Shown: positions 10,473 through 21,774 of the stretch, one piece after another | Position numbering within the stretch: position 1 is the stretch's first letter | How the letters are laid out: every line of letters begins with the position of its first letter | Assembly (NCBI RefSeq): GCF_000275845.1 | Contig: NW_006766946.1 | Span: forward strand, 54,613-118,612 | Length of the DNA stretch: 64,000 bases | Source: Dichomitus squalens LYAD-421 SS1 | Lineage: Eukaryota; Basidiomycota; Agaricomycetes; Polyporales; Polyporaceae | Direction: 5' to 3' | Program-made: the position numbers and the translations under genes | The notes under the pieces: model-generated | Databases searched by the model: none | Told to the model about the DNA's origin: nothing | Seen by the model: the letters and a program-made list of their open reading frames with translations, nothing else

Positions 10473-11827
10473 TCACGCCCAGTAATGATGGCCGACACTC
10501 ACACGAAAATCGAGATATATCTTTGCTGGGAATCCGTACGCGTACACAGGGTTGTCACCTCCAATCAGAGTATCGCAACGGTCCTGGAAGCATTCAAGGA
10601 GCGATATCTCCGATCGGTCTGGCGTTCGAAAGTACACGGGATCGCCCTGCGATTTCTCGAGCGGTATCAGACGATCCTTGTATGGCACATCTGGCAAGTC
10701 TTCGAGCACCAGTTCCAAGTGGGAACACTTGGAGGTCTCCTGCAACGTATGCAACATGTTCCCCGAGGTGCGGACGGACTCAAATATGTCTCCACGGCTT
10801 AGAGGCTCAACACAATACCCTTGGTCACTGTGTACTGAACAGCGTTCAAAGGTGAGCGAGAAAACGAGACCAGGTTTCGTGAATGGAGAGATCAACGGCA
10901 GGATTTGTCGTTGTAGTTTGTCGTGGTCACTATGGTCGATGGGTTCCGGAACCTTGATGGTTACTGTCTCAAGAGCGTCGAAGCAAAGCACAGAGGCTGG
11001 TGATTTCGTGTCGCAAAGCTCGTGATCAATGATAAGTAGAGCTATCCAAGGTATCAGTCTGAACATACGGGGCAGCCTTATGGGGGAGATTGGGCAGAGC
11101 GAGATGAAGAGAGAGGTCACTGAGTCGCTACATATATTCAAGACCTGTTCAAGAACGTTCGACTAGTGAACGTGCACATCGTCAGATGTATCATCAACGA
11201 ATGGCAGAAGCTGCTGCCGCACCGACAAGTGGAGGGTTCGGAGAGGCTTCTTGAATGTCGCGTGAAAACGTGCTCGAGCACGATCGCGGCTCTGCTCAAC
11301 AGCGTCTTGTGGGATAGGTTCCGGGAGCAGTAGAGAGAGCTCGTTGAGACTTCTGAATGACCTGACAAAGCGCACGAGATCTTCGACAGACTTGAAGGGA
11401 CAAAGGATTTCGAGTGCAACTACCCGCTCGAAGAAGGGCCCGATGACACCACCGGTGTACAGAGGGGGATACGGAATCCATCGCAGCGTGCCTCCCAAGG
11501 TCAGACGACGGAGGTTGCAAAGTCTGCTGGATGATAGATGATGAAACGGGATGTAGGACGCACTCGGTCCATTAGCCTCAAAGTCTGGAGCAATTTCGAG
11601 TGTCGTGGCCAGTCGACCGAGGCGAGAGTACAGCTTAATCCGCTGGAGTAGACATATAGTGCGTCTGATGTGTAAATTCTCGGATGGCGGTGAATACGTG
11701 CGAGATGATGGATCGCTCGAGTATGCCACTGGCGAGAGACAAGAGCACAATCAAGGAGCGAGTCAGGCGAAGTGATAGCTACCCAGTCAATCACCTCATA
11801 GACGATGTCGCGAGGAAGGCGGGGCAT
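10473..11827 (-). pseudogene. F-box/LRR-type protein gene with a stop and a frame change
   Basis: The minus strand starts MPRLPRDIVYEVIDWVAI then LLDCALVSRQWHTRAIHHL, the classic start of an agaricomycete F-box protein (F-box about residues 1-40). The reading then has to change frame around 11690-11750 to continue in leucine-rich sequence (LRRLTLGGTLRWIP, FERVVALEILCPF, LNELSLLLPEP). After VDDTSDDVHVH a TAG at 11163-11165 interrupts the frame. The same frame continues at once as SNVLEQVLNICSDSV for about 220 more residues to 10473. No intron of plausible size removes the TAG. F-box proteins link substrates to SCF ubiquitin ligases. With one stop and one frame change this copy looks recently inactivated; a missed intron at the first site remains possible. 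Confidence 0.65.
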
Positions 11828-12325
11828 TTCCGCGTCGTCGAGCAGGAGATGAAGCAGAGGAGGTGAGAGGCGGGAAGATAGTGACAGGAATGCGGTGCAC
11901 GGCACGTCCGATAGACATCGGATAGAGTGCGAATACTCCGGTACTCACCAGTTGACTAGTGCTTGGGCGGCCAACGAGCGCTAGCTGCCTAAACCAGTTG
12001 CCTAACAGGCACCTAGAACAGCGGACCTGTTTCAACGACGGCTGAACCAAACTGTGTTGCGTTTGCCTAAGCTCTGCAAACGCACGAGGGAAAAAAGAGA
12101 TACAGGCGTAGCAATCCTAAGTGCTACACTATTGTCTAGACATGTCCGTATCGGGACTTGTACATACAAGAATGCAAACATACAACAGTGTCATGAACAC
12201 CAGTGCCAGGGCAGCTATCATCAAATGAGCTTTCAGGATAATGTGATCAAGTATATCGAACGTGACGCTTGATCGACCGCACCTTTGAAGAATATGAGGG
12301 TACCGAATACGTCCGGGGAACAAAT
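11828..12325. other. intergenic, nothing recognised
   Basis: Short stretch between the start of the F-box pseudogene and the stop of the aldo-keto reductase. No coding or structural signal seen. Confidence 0.35.
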
Positions 12326-13733
12326 TTACTGCTTTGCGGGACGGAGCGCCGGCGCAGTGGGCCACATATCGAAATTGCCCCCGCTCTTGAAGAAGAAGCC
12401 ATAGTCACTGCCGTCTCCCTGTACACCCGCCAAGAACTGTGAGATACTCATACAGATGCCTGAAAAATCGATTTTCACGCACGAAGAGATTGTACATGTT
12501 GCCCTTGTTGAAAGGCGCAGCGGCCTCAATCTTCCGGATATGCTCGTCCGTGAGCGCGACGTCGAGCGCGGCGATGTTCTGGTAGAGGTGCTCGACCTTG
12601 CGTCCGCCGATGATGGGGAAGACGAAAGGCGTCTTCTGCATCACGTACGCGATCGCGACTGCAGCGAAGGACAGACGTATCAGGTTGACTCGAGACGCGG
12701 ACCTGCGACGGACGGATGCGCACCAGCCTGAATGGTAGGAGCGCCAACCTCAGCGGCAACCTCCTCCAGCACCTTCGCGACTCGCTTCTCCTCCTCCGTG
12801 CGCTCCCAGTCCGCGGACAGCATCATCCGCCCCTTCTCGCCAGTCTTCCTGCGCTCCTCCTCCTGCGCGTCCGTGCGAATGCGTCCGGCGGCGAGGACGT
12901 TCCAGGGCGCGAGCGCCATACCCTCGGCGCGGCACATGGGGATGATGTCGCGCTCAAAGTCGCGCTCGAGCACGGACCACGCGCCCTGATAGACGGAGAA
13001 GGGCGTGCGGTTAGACATGCGCGCATAGCGGTTCGCGGAGGCGACGACCCAGGAGGGCGTGTCTGATGCGCCGAGGTAGAGGACCTTCCCGGCGAGGACG
13101 AGCGCGTGTAGGCCGTTCATGATCTCTTCGATGCTCGTGACGTAGTCATACTAGGATCGGTTCAACGATCTATAGCGGAGAGCGAGAGGAAGAAAAGACT
13201 GACCCAGTGGACGTAGAGGATGTCGATGTAAGACGTGCGGAGCTTCTTTAGGGACTCCTCGACGGAGATGTGGAGGGACTTCATGCTGTTCCCGACGTAA
13301 TGTGTCTGCTGCTTGATATCGCTGCGGCCGCGTTTCGAGTTTGTCGAGTACTACATAAAACCAGATGCGTGAGCGCGCAAGTCCCGTCGATGGACTCATG
13401 TAGCGGACATACCTTGGTCGCGATGACCATCTGGTCGCGGATTCCACGGCTCTCCATCCACTCGCCAATGAACATCTCGGACGTCTCGTCCTGGTAGTTG
13501 TTCGCAGTGTCGATGAAGTTGCCTCCGGCCTCGTAGAACGCATCGAGGAGCTTGAAGCTCGACTCCTTGTCCATCGCCCCCATTCCCGCGCCTTGTGCCC
13601 ATTTGTCTCCGATGCTCATCGCCCCGAGGCAGATGGGCGAGACGTGAACCCCTGCGGTGGGCGAGAGCAGACGGTGGCGACCGAGCTTGGTCTTCGGCTC
13701 GGGAGGGGGAGCCCAGAATTCAGCGGCGGGCAT
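12326..13733 (-). CDS. aldo-keto reductase, aryl-alcohol dehydrogenase type
   Basis: ATG at 13731-13733, about 370 residues in at least five exons, TAA at 12326-12328. Start [20 protein letters not shown], then [13 protein letters not shown], with the AKR tetrad visible as Asp and Tyr in [11 protein letters not shown], Lys in QMVIATK and His in ILYVHWYDY. Later come [15 protein letters not shown], the cofactor-side region [13 protein letters not shown], and the NADPH-binding end [20 protein letters not shown]. The last exon (MYNLF joined to [17 protein letters not shown]) follows a short intron around 12436-12481. The family reduces aromatic aldehydes with NADPH in the cytosol. The closest fungal groups are the AAD-type and norsolorinic-acid-reductase-like AKRs. 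No biosynthetic cluster surrounds it, so a general detoxifying or lignin-aromatic role is the fair inference. Confidence 0.9.
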
Positions 13734-14721
13734 GTTGCGTGTAGTTGAGGTGGATGGTAAGGAGGGTTGGGGGTCTGTGTGGGCGATGTTGTGAGTGACT
13801 GGAAATGGGGGATGAGAGAGGGGACGTACTTTATACTGCTGTCATCACAAGCCACCGATGGAAACGGCTGAAGTGTACGCGCGAGCATTGTGTGAATAGA
13901 AGGTCAGTTGCCGTTGGCCGGTCGGAGGACGAGCTCGGTCCCCTCAGTACTTGTAAGCATTCGCGCGCGAACAGAGTATACGTCATAGTCTTTGCTCAAG
14001 GCAGCCGTCGGCGGCTACACCCGGCTTATCGTTGGGATTCGTCCTAAACCATCCCGGGCCATAGTTTAGCGACAAGCTGCTACCCTTGTAGAGTGCTTAT
14101 TGATACGGGATGACGAAGAGATAAAACTCACGAAGTAAGCACAGAAAACAAGACTCCTGCACTTGTCCTACAGGTAAGCACGCTGAAGATGCCTAGAGCT
14201 GCTATGCGTACCAACTAGGTCAAAGCCTGGTAAATCCGGTCGTCGACACAGATAGCTACAAACAAATGGCACGAGAAGTACGTGCGGAGTGCCGCACGGC
14301 GTACGGTTCCCGGTGGGCTGGACGAAGTGGGACAGGGAACGAGTAATCCCATCGTCGCGGGAACCGGTCGCAGTCCGATCGGAATATGCAGTGTGCTACC
14401 TGGAGTCCCTAGATGTCCTCTCACAGACGCAGTTGAAGGGCATACGAGACTATGAGCTGACTCCAGATTTTTTGGCTGCATATACTTTTTGCAAGACGAG
14501 TTGGATTCGAACGAGACTTCACATGAGTGGTCGAGGTCGAGATCGGTGCTGGGCACTCCATCTGGTCTGGCCGACGTGCTTTCGGCAGTTCCCGATCAGA
14601 CACGAGCGCCCGCAGTTGATTGACCTGCGGCAACGGCCAGTACTGGCATTATACATCCATGCGTTCACTCGAGTTTGGGTCACAGTATTCACTTGCAGAA
14701 ATAACCCCATACCCGACTAAT
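13734..14721. other. intergenic, promoters of the flanking divergent genes
   Basis: The interval separates the aldo-keto reductase (minus) from the ASXH gene (plus) and must hold both promoters. No clear TATA element and no protein-like frame were found across nearly 1 kb. Confidence 0.4.
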
Positions 14722-16106
14722 ATGGACGAAGACAGCGGCTCTACACGGCTCCGCCGTAGTACTCGCACTCCTGCGAAGACTCCTACGAGGGCAGCCATGC
14801 CAGCTGCAGTTGCAACGCCTGGGTCTCCTTCGCGAGGGAAGCGCAAGGCGCGAGATGCAGAGAAAAGCCCTGCCGAAAAGCTGGAATATCACCTGACAAA
14901 CTCAAAGAGTAGGCTGACGAACATGGATATCTCTGTGAGTTAGTTGAAGTGAGCGGCAATCGCTCGCTCACGATACTGACCTGAGCCATATGTGTACATA
15001 TGCGAACTAACATGACTCTATATGCAGGACATCATCAACTACAATAACTTTTTAGAGCTGTCTGAGGAGTCACAAGCGCGTTTGTGCGAGCTATTACCAC
15101 CCACCGCGTTCGCGACATACGTGCCATCCGTGTGTTTCTCACATCCGGACGGCCGCTCCGCAGGACAGGACAGCGTCGACAGAATGGACGTTGATGAGAC
15201 GGCTGGGCGTACCCCTGCGACCCTTGATCCCATGGTGTTCTCCTCGCCTTTCTTGCTGTCGGCCGCGCACACCTGGCAAGACCAGCTTGTGTCGAACTGG
15301 TTAGGAAAGAAGGCGTCCGACGATCTGGAAAAGTTCAAGCAGGGCGCAAGGGAGGGTACTCTGCATGCGGACTGGAAGGACGAAACATGGGAGGAAGACC
15401 ACACCCCAGGGGCGCCTGCTCGATCGAAGAAGTATGACGCGAAGGTGTTGGTCTGGATGTGCAGTCCTAATAATATCTCTTGCAGAAAACAGACACAGGC
15501 CAGCTTGGACTTGACTGCGCTCGTGAAGCACGGGTTACTCCAGCCTGACGATGTGCTCTCGTACAGACGAATATTCTCCCAGTTGAAGGTGACGGTGGAG
15601 AAGGACCTGCTCGTACGTAGCTCGCTTCGTCGTTCTTAGCCACCTCTTGCCCATCAGGACTCGGCTTTGCTGCGTAGGTCGATACGATCAACGCGAACTC
15701 CCAGACTGTCAACTTCCTCCTGATGCCTGGCACACGGGAATCACTGCAGCCTTCTCTCCTCGTTGCAGGCTCTCGGGAGTACGACGGGAAGGTGCTCTCC
15801 ATGGAGGACATCGCCGACCCTGTCGCACTCGAGAGAGGTGTGCTCGACGTCGACGGTCGCGTCAGCTACTCAGACAAGTACGAAGATGACGCGGCTTATT
15901 GTCATGCTCCCATAAATCAGCTAGACGGTGTTTCGGAGCAGCTGAAGAACGCGATCGCGGTACGCGCGTGGAAGTCGTTCACTGTCTGGAGGTGGTGCGG
16001 CGATATCGAAGGACAGATAGAGATGCAGCTCGTCCAGGAGAAAGGAGGTCGAGAGAGGGTAGCCACGTTGTTCTATCTTCGGGGATGCTGTACGAGCGGT
16101 GGTTAA
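14722..16106 (+). CDS. Asx-homology (ASXH/DEUBAD) domain protein
   Basis: Exons 14722-14934, 15028-15612 and 15678-16106 give about 400 residues. The first 60 residues are basic and low in complexity (RRSTRTPAKTPTRA, GKRKARDAEK), resembling a nuclear localisation region. Next comes a module like the Asx homology domain: LTNSKSRLTNMDISDIINYN, LSEESQARLCELLPPTAF, then SPFLLSAAHTWQDQLVSNWL. In animals this domain (ASX/ASXL) binds and activates the BAP1/Calypso histone H2A deubiquitinase; fungal members are little studied, so a chromatin role is inference. The C-terminal half (DVLSYRRIFSQLKVTVEKD, VNFLLMPGTRESLQPSL, YCHAPINQLDGVSEQLKNAI, SFTVWRWCGD) is regular and appears conserved. The ending YLRGCCTSGG may hide a further small intron, so the last residues are uncertain. 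Confidence 0.8.
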
Positions 16107-16428
16107 GCCCTAGATATCCGAATGGTACTGAATTGCTCTGCATGAATTCGACGCGTTTTCATCGTCGACGACTCGACCTGTAGTACGATTCATCCGACGC
16201 GGCCCTCCAAGCCCAGGGTTGCGACGCATAAGATATGATCAAATAGCCGAATGAGGTAACAGATTAGATAAGAGGGCACTTACGATGAGCGATCTGTGAT
16301 CTCTTGTGACTCGCCCTCAATAACTTTATCTACTGTAGAGCTGGATGCACCGCTCAGTGCATCGATTAATCTTCCTCCGTCTCCCCGATCGTCCCTATCG
16401 ACGCTTTCTACACTCGACGCTGTCCGCA
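16107..16428. promoter_or_regulatory. valyl-tRNA synthetase promoter region
   Basis: The 322 bases between the ASXH stop and the ValRS start. It contains AT-rich sequence around 16220-16275, and cttcctccgtctccccgatcg-like pyrimidine-rich sequence just before the ATG, as is common for fungal housekeeping promoters. No gene seen. Confidence 0.4.
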
Positions 16429-19400
16429 ATGTCCGATTCGCCATCACAGGCGGCTTCAACCGACTTCCCTGCAGTAACCCCGACCCCAGCGGAGGGTGCT
16501 GCTACGCTCACGAAGAGCGCAGGTACGTCTCATCAGGGATCGAATGCTAACCCCGGTCTGTGCTGAACCAGTTGCGCGCAGAGAAGAAGCTTGCGAAGAA
16601 GAAAGAGAATGAGGCCCGTCTCGCGCTGAAGGCCGCGAAGGCGGCCAAGGCTGCCGCCGCGGCGCCCGCTGGCGAGTCCAAGAAGGCGAAGAAAGAGAAG
16701 GAGGCCAAGGAGGAGGAGCCCGAGTTCGTGAACACGACTCCGAAGGGCGAGAAGAAGGGTGAGTTCTCGTGCATCACTCGCATCACGAATGCCCGCTGAC
16801 ACGGACCGCAAGACCTGTCCCAACCCATGTCTAGCGGGTACAACCCCATCGCGGTCGAGGCGGCTTGGTACGACTGGTGGGAGGCGCAAGGCTACTTCTC
16901 TCCCCAGCTCACCCCCGATGGCAACATCAAGCCCGAGGGCGTCTTCGTCATGCCTTTCCCACCTCCGAACGTCACTGGGTCTCTTCACATCGGTCATGCG
17001 CTCACCGTCGCTATCCAAGATTGTCTGGTGCGGTGGAATCGGATGCTGGGCAAAACTACGCTGTGGGTGCCCGGGTTCGACCACGCGGGTATCTCGACGC
17101 AGTCTGTCGTCGAAAAGAGGTTGTACAAGACCGGCGTGACGCGGCACGATCTCGGTCGGGAGGCGTTCATCAGCAAGGTGTTGGAGTGGAAGGAGGAGTG
17201 AGTCAGTTGTCTTCGAGTCTTTGTTTACGGTGCGCTGATGTTCTATCTCTAGCTATCAGAGTCGCATCACCAACCAGATGAGGAGATTGGGAGGGAGCTT
17301 TGACTGGAACCGCGTGGCTTTCACGATGAACGAGGTGAGCACCGTTCCCTACGATGTCTTGCCGGAACTACCGGGGTGTGAGGAGATACGCGCGACATCT
17401 TCCAAGCATTCTGCGGACATTCAACGACTGGTTCCTCTCGATTGCCGGACACGTTCACATGAGGAATAGTCAAGGCCAATCATTCTACACAGTTTGATGA
17501 GCGGTTCCGAGGCAACCGAGAAGAGGCGATCGAAGCCGATTCTCGTAGTAGCCTCGACTATACGTGTTCCAATCGATTCCGTTGAAGATGCCGGCCAGTG
17601 GGCGCTACGGCGAGGGAATCGAGTGCACAGAATCGCGAGCTGCAGTATATTGGGGGCTGTGCTCCTCAGGATTCCCTCGCGTCCTCACCGAATCGCTTCC
17701 TCGAACCTTCCATTGAGACGCCACCTTTAACTACCTCTCTCACATCCGGGAGTTCAGCTGTTCTGTTATCACCTTGCCATCCGTCGCGGCATGATCTCAA
17801 ACTCATTTGAGTTTGTATCATATGCTCTCGAATAAAATGCAGCCCACTATTTCCGGCTACTTACCTCGGATAGTCATTCTAGTGAGATGGCATTATGACG
17901 TATCTGCTGACACCGTCTTAGACCCTCTCAAAAGCTGTCGTTGAGACCTTCTGTCGATTACACGAAGACGGCATCCTCTACCGTGCGAACCGTCTCGTCA
18001 ACTGGTGTGTACAGCTGAACACGACGCTTTCAAATCTCGAGGTTAGTATCTAGGTACCTTGCATCCATAGTATCGCTTAGTGTTCCCGTAGGTCGATCAA
18101 AAACAGCTGGAGGGACGGACACTCCTGAACGTGCCCGGATATGATATCAAGGAGAAGTTCGAGTTCGGCGTGATCACGTCCTTTGCGTACCCTATAGAGG
18201 GCTCTGACGAGAAGATCATCGTCGCCACTACCCGTCCCGAGACTATGCTCGGCGATACGGCGATCGCCGTTCACCCCGAGGATCCCCGCTACAAGCATCT
18301 CCATGGCAAGTTCGCGAAGCACCCCTTCGTCGACCGCCGCATCCCCATCATCACCGACGACATCGCTGTCGACATGGCGTTCGGGACGGGAGCCGTGAAA
18401 ATCACCCCTGCGCACGATCCGAATGACTACGACGTTGGCCAGAGGCACAAGCTCGAGTTCATCAACATCTTGAACGACGACGGAACTTTCAACGAGAACG
18501 CGGGGGACATGTTCAAGGGCATGAAGCGCTTCCATGCACGCGTCAAGGTTGTCCAGGCGCTGAAGGACGCGGGGCTGTACGTCGAGACGAAGGACAACCC
18601 GATGCAGATTCCGATATGCAACAAGTCGGGGGATATCATCGAGCCCATACTAAAGCCCCAGTGGTGGGTGAACTGCAAGCCGCTAGCTGAGAAGGCGCTC
18701 GAGGTGCGTAGTCTTGGGTTCGGTGGTGCGAGCATTAAGTCTGATTGGACACCCAGCGCACGAGGGCGGGCGAGCTGCTCATCCAGCCCAAGTCGTCCGA
18801 GAGTGAGTGGTACCGCTGGCTGGAGGGCATCCAGGACTGGTGTATCTCGCGTCAGCTGTGGTGGGGTCACAGGTGCCCCGCATACTTCGTGGACATTGAG
18901 GGCCAGGAGCAAGACGTGAGCAATTCAGCACCAGACTTCGCGACGTCTTCGCTTATTGACGGTATGTAGCGCAACGATGGCAAGAACTGGGTCGTCGGCC
19001 GGACTTTCGAGGAGGCGACTGCAAATGCCAAGAAGCTTGCGGGCGACGCGAAGTTCACGCTCGAGCAGGACGAAGACGTGCTCGACACCTGGTTCTCGTC
19101 TGGTCTCTGGCCGTTCTCTACCTTGGGCTGGCCATCCAACACGAAGGACTTCGAGTTGTTCTACCCGACCTCCATGCTCGAGACAGGCTGGGACATCCTC
19201 TTCTTCTGGGTCGCGCGCATGGCCTTGCTCGGCATCCATCTCACCGGCAAGATGCCGTTCTCCGAGGTCTATTGTCATGCGATGATTCGCGACGCGCATG
19301 GACGTAAGATGTCCAAGTCGCTGGGGAACGTCATTGACCCCATCGACGTGATCCAGGGTCTTGACCTCGAGAGCTTGCATCGGAAGTTGTATGAGGGTAA

Positions 19401-20872
19401 CCTGGACGAGCGTGAGATCGCAAAGGCAACGGCTGGCCAGAAGAAGGACTTCCCGAAGGGTATCCCGCAGTGCGGCACGGACGCGCTGAGGTTTGCGCTC
19501 TGTGCGTACTCCGGTGGAGGACGTGATATCAACCTAGAGATCCTGCGCGTGGAGGGCTACCGTAAGTTCTGCAACAAGATCTTCAACGCGACGAAGTTCG
19601 CGATGTTGAAGCTCGACGAGACGTTCGTCCCAGAGCCCACGGCTAAGGTTTGTCTTGAATGCGTCATGATCGTTTACGCACCGGACTGAAAGATGCGGAC
19701 ATTGCAGCCCACGGGCAAGGAGAGTCTAGTCGAGAGGTGGATCTTGCACAAGCTCAATCTCGCTGCAGAAGAGATCAACCAACAACTAGCTGAGCGGAAC
19801 TTCATGAACGCTACCGGTGCGGCGTACAACTTCTGGCTGTACGAGCTGTGCGACGTTTACATCGTGAGTCGCTCCCTTGCCCGTCTTCATGTATCATGTT
19901 ACCACTGGTAAGCGACGTCCCCAGGAAGCGATGAAGCCCATGACGGACGAGCCGGCGTCGGAGGCTACGCGCAAGTCTGCACAACAGACGCTTTACACGT
20001 GTTTAGATCACGGTCTTCGTCTCCTGCACCCCTTCATGCCATTCGTAACGGAGGAGCTCTGGCAGCGCCTCCCACGCCGCCCCAACGACCCCACGCCCTC
20101 GATCATGCTCTCGAAGTACCCCACCTTCGTACGTGTCTGTGGACCTTCATTCAATCATCGAAGCTAAAGTGATCTTGGGAACTGTAGGACACGACATACG
20201 AGTTCCCTCAGGCCGAACACGATTTCGACCTTGTCTTCTCCGCCGTCAAGTCGGCTCGTGCTCTTGCTGCATCATACAATATCCTCCAGAACCTCCATGG
20301 TCAGCTTCTGATCGGTTAGCTGCTCTATGTCAGCCTTATGAACTGAACGGCTCGCTGTCTAGTGTACATTCGTGCTGAGAGCGATACGGAGGCGCAGCTT
20401 TTCCAATCACAGGTCCCGACATTCCTCGCGCTCACGAAGAACTTGAAGTCCTTGGAGGTCGTTCGTAACATCAACGGCGTTCCCGGAGGCTGCGGATCTG
20501 AGGTCCTCACCCCGACTGTTTTCGTCAACGTGCTGGTTAGAGTGGGTGTCAGAGTGATTAATGCTTCATTGCGTTCTCGCTGAACATTCGACTTATGTTC
20601 TAGGGTCAAGTGGATCTGGACGGCGAGATCAACAAATGCGAAAGGAAGCTCGCACTAGCGAGGATGAACTTGTCGAAAATCGAGAAGGTTGAGTCGCAGG
20701 CCGACTACGAGTCGACTGTTCCCGCAAACGTGCGCTTGGCCAACGGAGACAAGGTTGGTGTCAGCGAAATGTACACAGAAACGTTCTGACATGATAATGT
20801 GTAGAGGAGAACACTTCAGGCAGACGTCGAACTTCTGCAACATTCAATCGATATGTTCACAAAGATGAAATA
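16429..20872 (+). CDS. VAS1: valyl-tRNA synthetase, cytosolic/mitochondrial
   Basis: Complete class I aminoacyl-tRNA synthetase charging tRNA-Val, about 1,050 residues over a dozen or more exons. ATG 16429 opens [13 protein letters not shown]; a Lys/Ala/Glu-rich appendix follows ([29 protein letters not shown]). The core has [17 protein letters not shown] (HIGH motif at 16986-16997), the editing domain [17 protein letters not shown] and [20 protein letters not shown], then [12 protein letters not shown] and [28 protein letters not shown] follows, with KMSKS at 19306-19320. The anticodon-binding domain includes [20 protein letters not shown], and the C-terminal coiled coil carries [23 protein letters not shown] at 20870-20872. 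In fungi one gene commonly supplies cytosol and mitochondria; a mitochondrial form would need an upstream start, which I cannot identify. The intron at 17335-17921 is far longer than the rest. The gene's 3' quarter is duplicated as a pseudogene at 26159-27225. Confidence 0.96.
17335..17921 (+). other. 587-nt intron inside the valyl-tRNA synthetase gene
   Basis: Coding sequence stops at AFTMNE (donor GTGAGC at 17335) and resumes in frame at [17 protein letters not shown] (acceptor CTTAG ending 17921, branch-like CTGAC at about 17906-17910). Other introns of this gene are about 50-75 nt. The extra 500 bases contain no long frame. They do contain caaactcatttgagtttg, an 18-base near-perfect hairpin at 17798-17815, flanked by a further pairing atgat/atcat (17791-17795 with 17817-17821). 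The size suggests an insertion into a normal short intron. Confidence 0.7.
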
Positions 20873-21774
20873 GGAGGATGTCTTTCTCTTATGGTCCTAG
20901 TTGACCAGCGTGTCGATCCCAGTGCTGCATATTCGTCGCGTATACTGACGGATTGATCTCAATCTCATCATATTGACTCGTCAAATAAAGCGCATTGCCA
21001 CGACATAGCTTACCTCAAGTCCTTCGAGACACTGTCGCGTTAATCACATCGTTAAGCGACGAAATGCGAGGAGTCATGATGAGCAGGCCATTGGCCGAAC
21101 AAGACTACGGTATGCTCCGTAACACAGACTTGCAGTGGAGACAGCATTCATAGAGATTGCCGTAGGATGTACTCTCCTCGCCCCGCAGGTCTCTTGAGCG
21201 CTATCGAGTCAATCCTAAAGTGTGAGTAGTGTCTGATGTTGCCTCCAATTCCCGAGACAAGGCATCTCAGGCGTTGGTGAAATGTGATGCCCGTCGTAGA
21301 CATCCACCACGAATCAAATAGAATAGACGTGCTCATAATGTGGATTGCGGCGTCACTCTCGAATTAGATTCGAATGATAGCCTGAACCTTCCTCTTTACG
21401 CGGAGCAACTTCACAGGTCTTTGAGGATGCTGAAACAGACCATTGGATACTCGCATATGAGGCAGTCTAGCGCTCACAGTACAATTTCGCTTGCCTCTCT
21501 TCGAATGCGCAGAAATCATTCCAGACTCTGAATGCTATAACTCAACATCATGTCGAGATCTCCATGGTATCCCAATGTTTGGAAAGAGGTCTAGATGTGA
21601 CGAGAAAGAGGGTGGTAGGGTAGCAGTAACCCACGGACGGCCAGGCGTGGCGGCTTTCATTTTGCAAGGGCGCTGCAATGTTTGGATATGTGGGCGCTGA
21701 GCGCTTCAAGTGGAGAAGTTTACCATCAGAGACCGCCATATTCATAACGACCCACTCTGATTACCTCGCTCACG
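20873..21774. other. intergenic, no gene seen
   Basis: About 900 bases after the valyl-tRNA synthetase stop. It is less GC-rich than the flanking genes. Scattered short frames lack protein character, and no repeats were recognised. Confidence 0.35.

Noticed and set aside
14490..14520. Minus-strand tRNA signalled by GTTCGAATCC
   Set aside because: The five-base T-stem does not pair and no cloverleaf follows.
16533..17147. 204-codon minus-strand frame
   Set aside because: Antisense shadow of the Lys/Ala-rich ValRS start; Leu/Arg-rich and without motifs.
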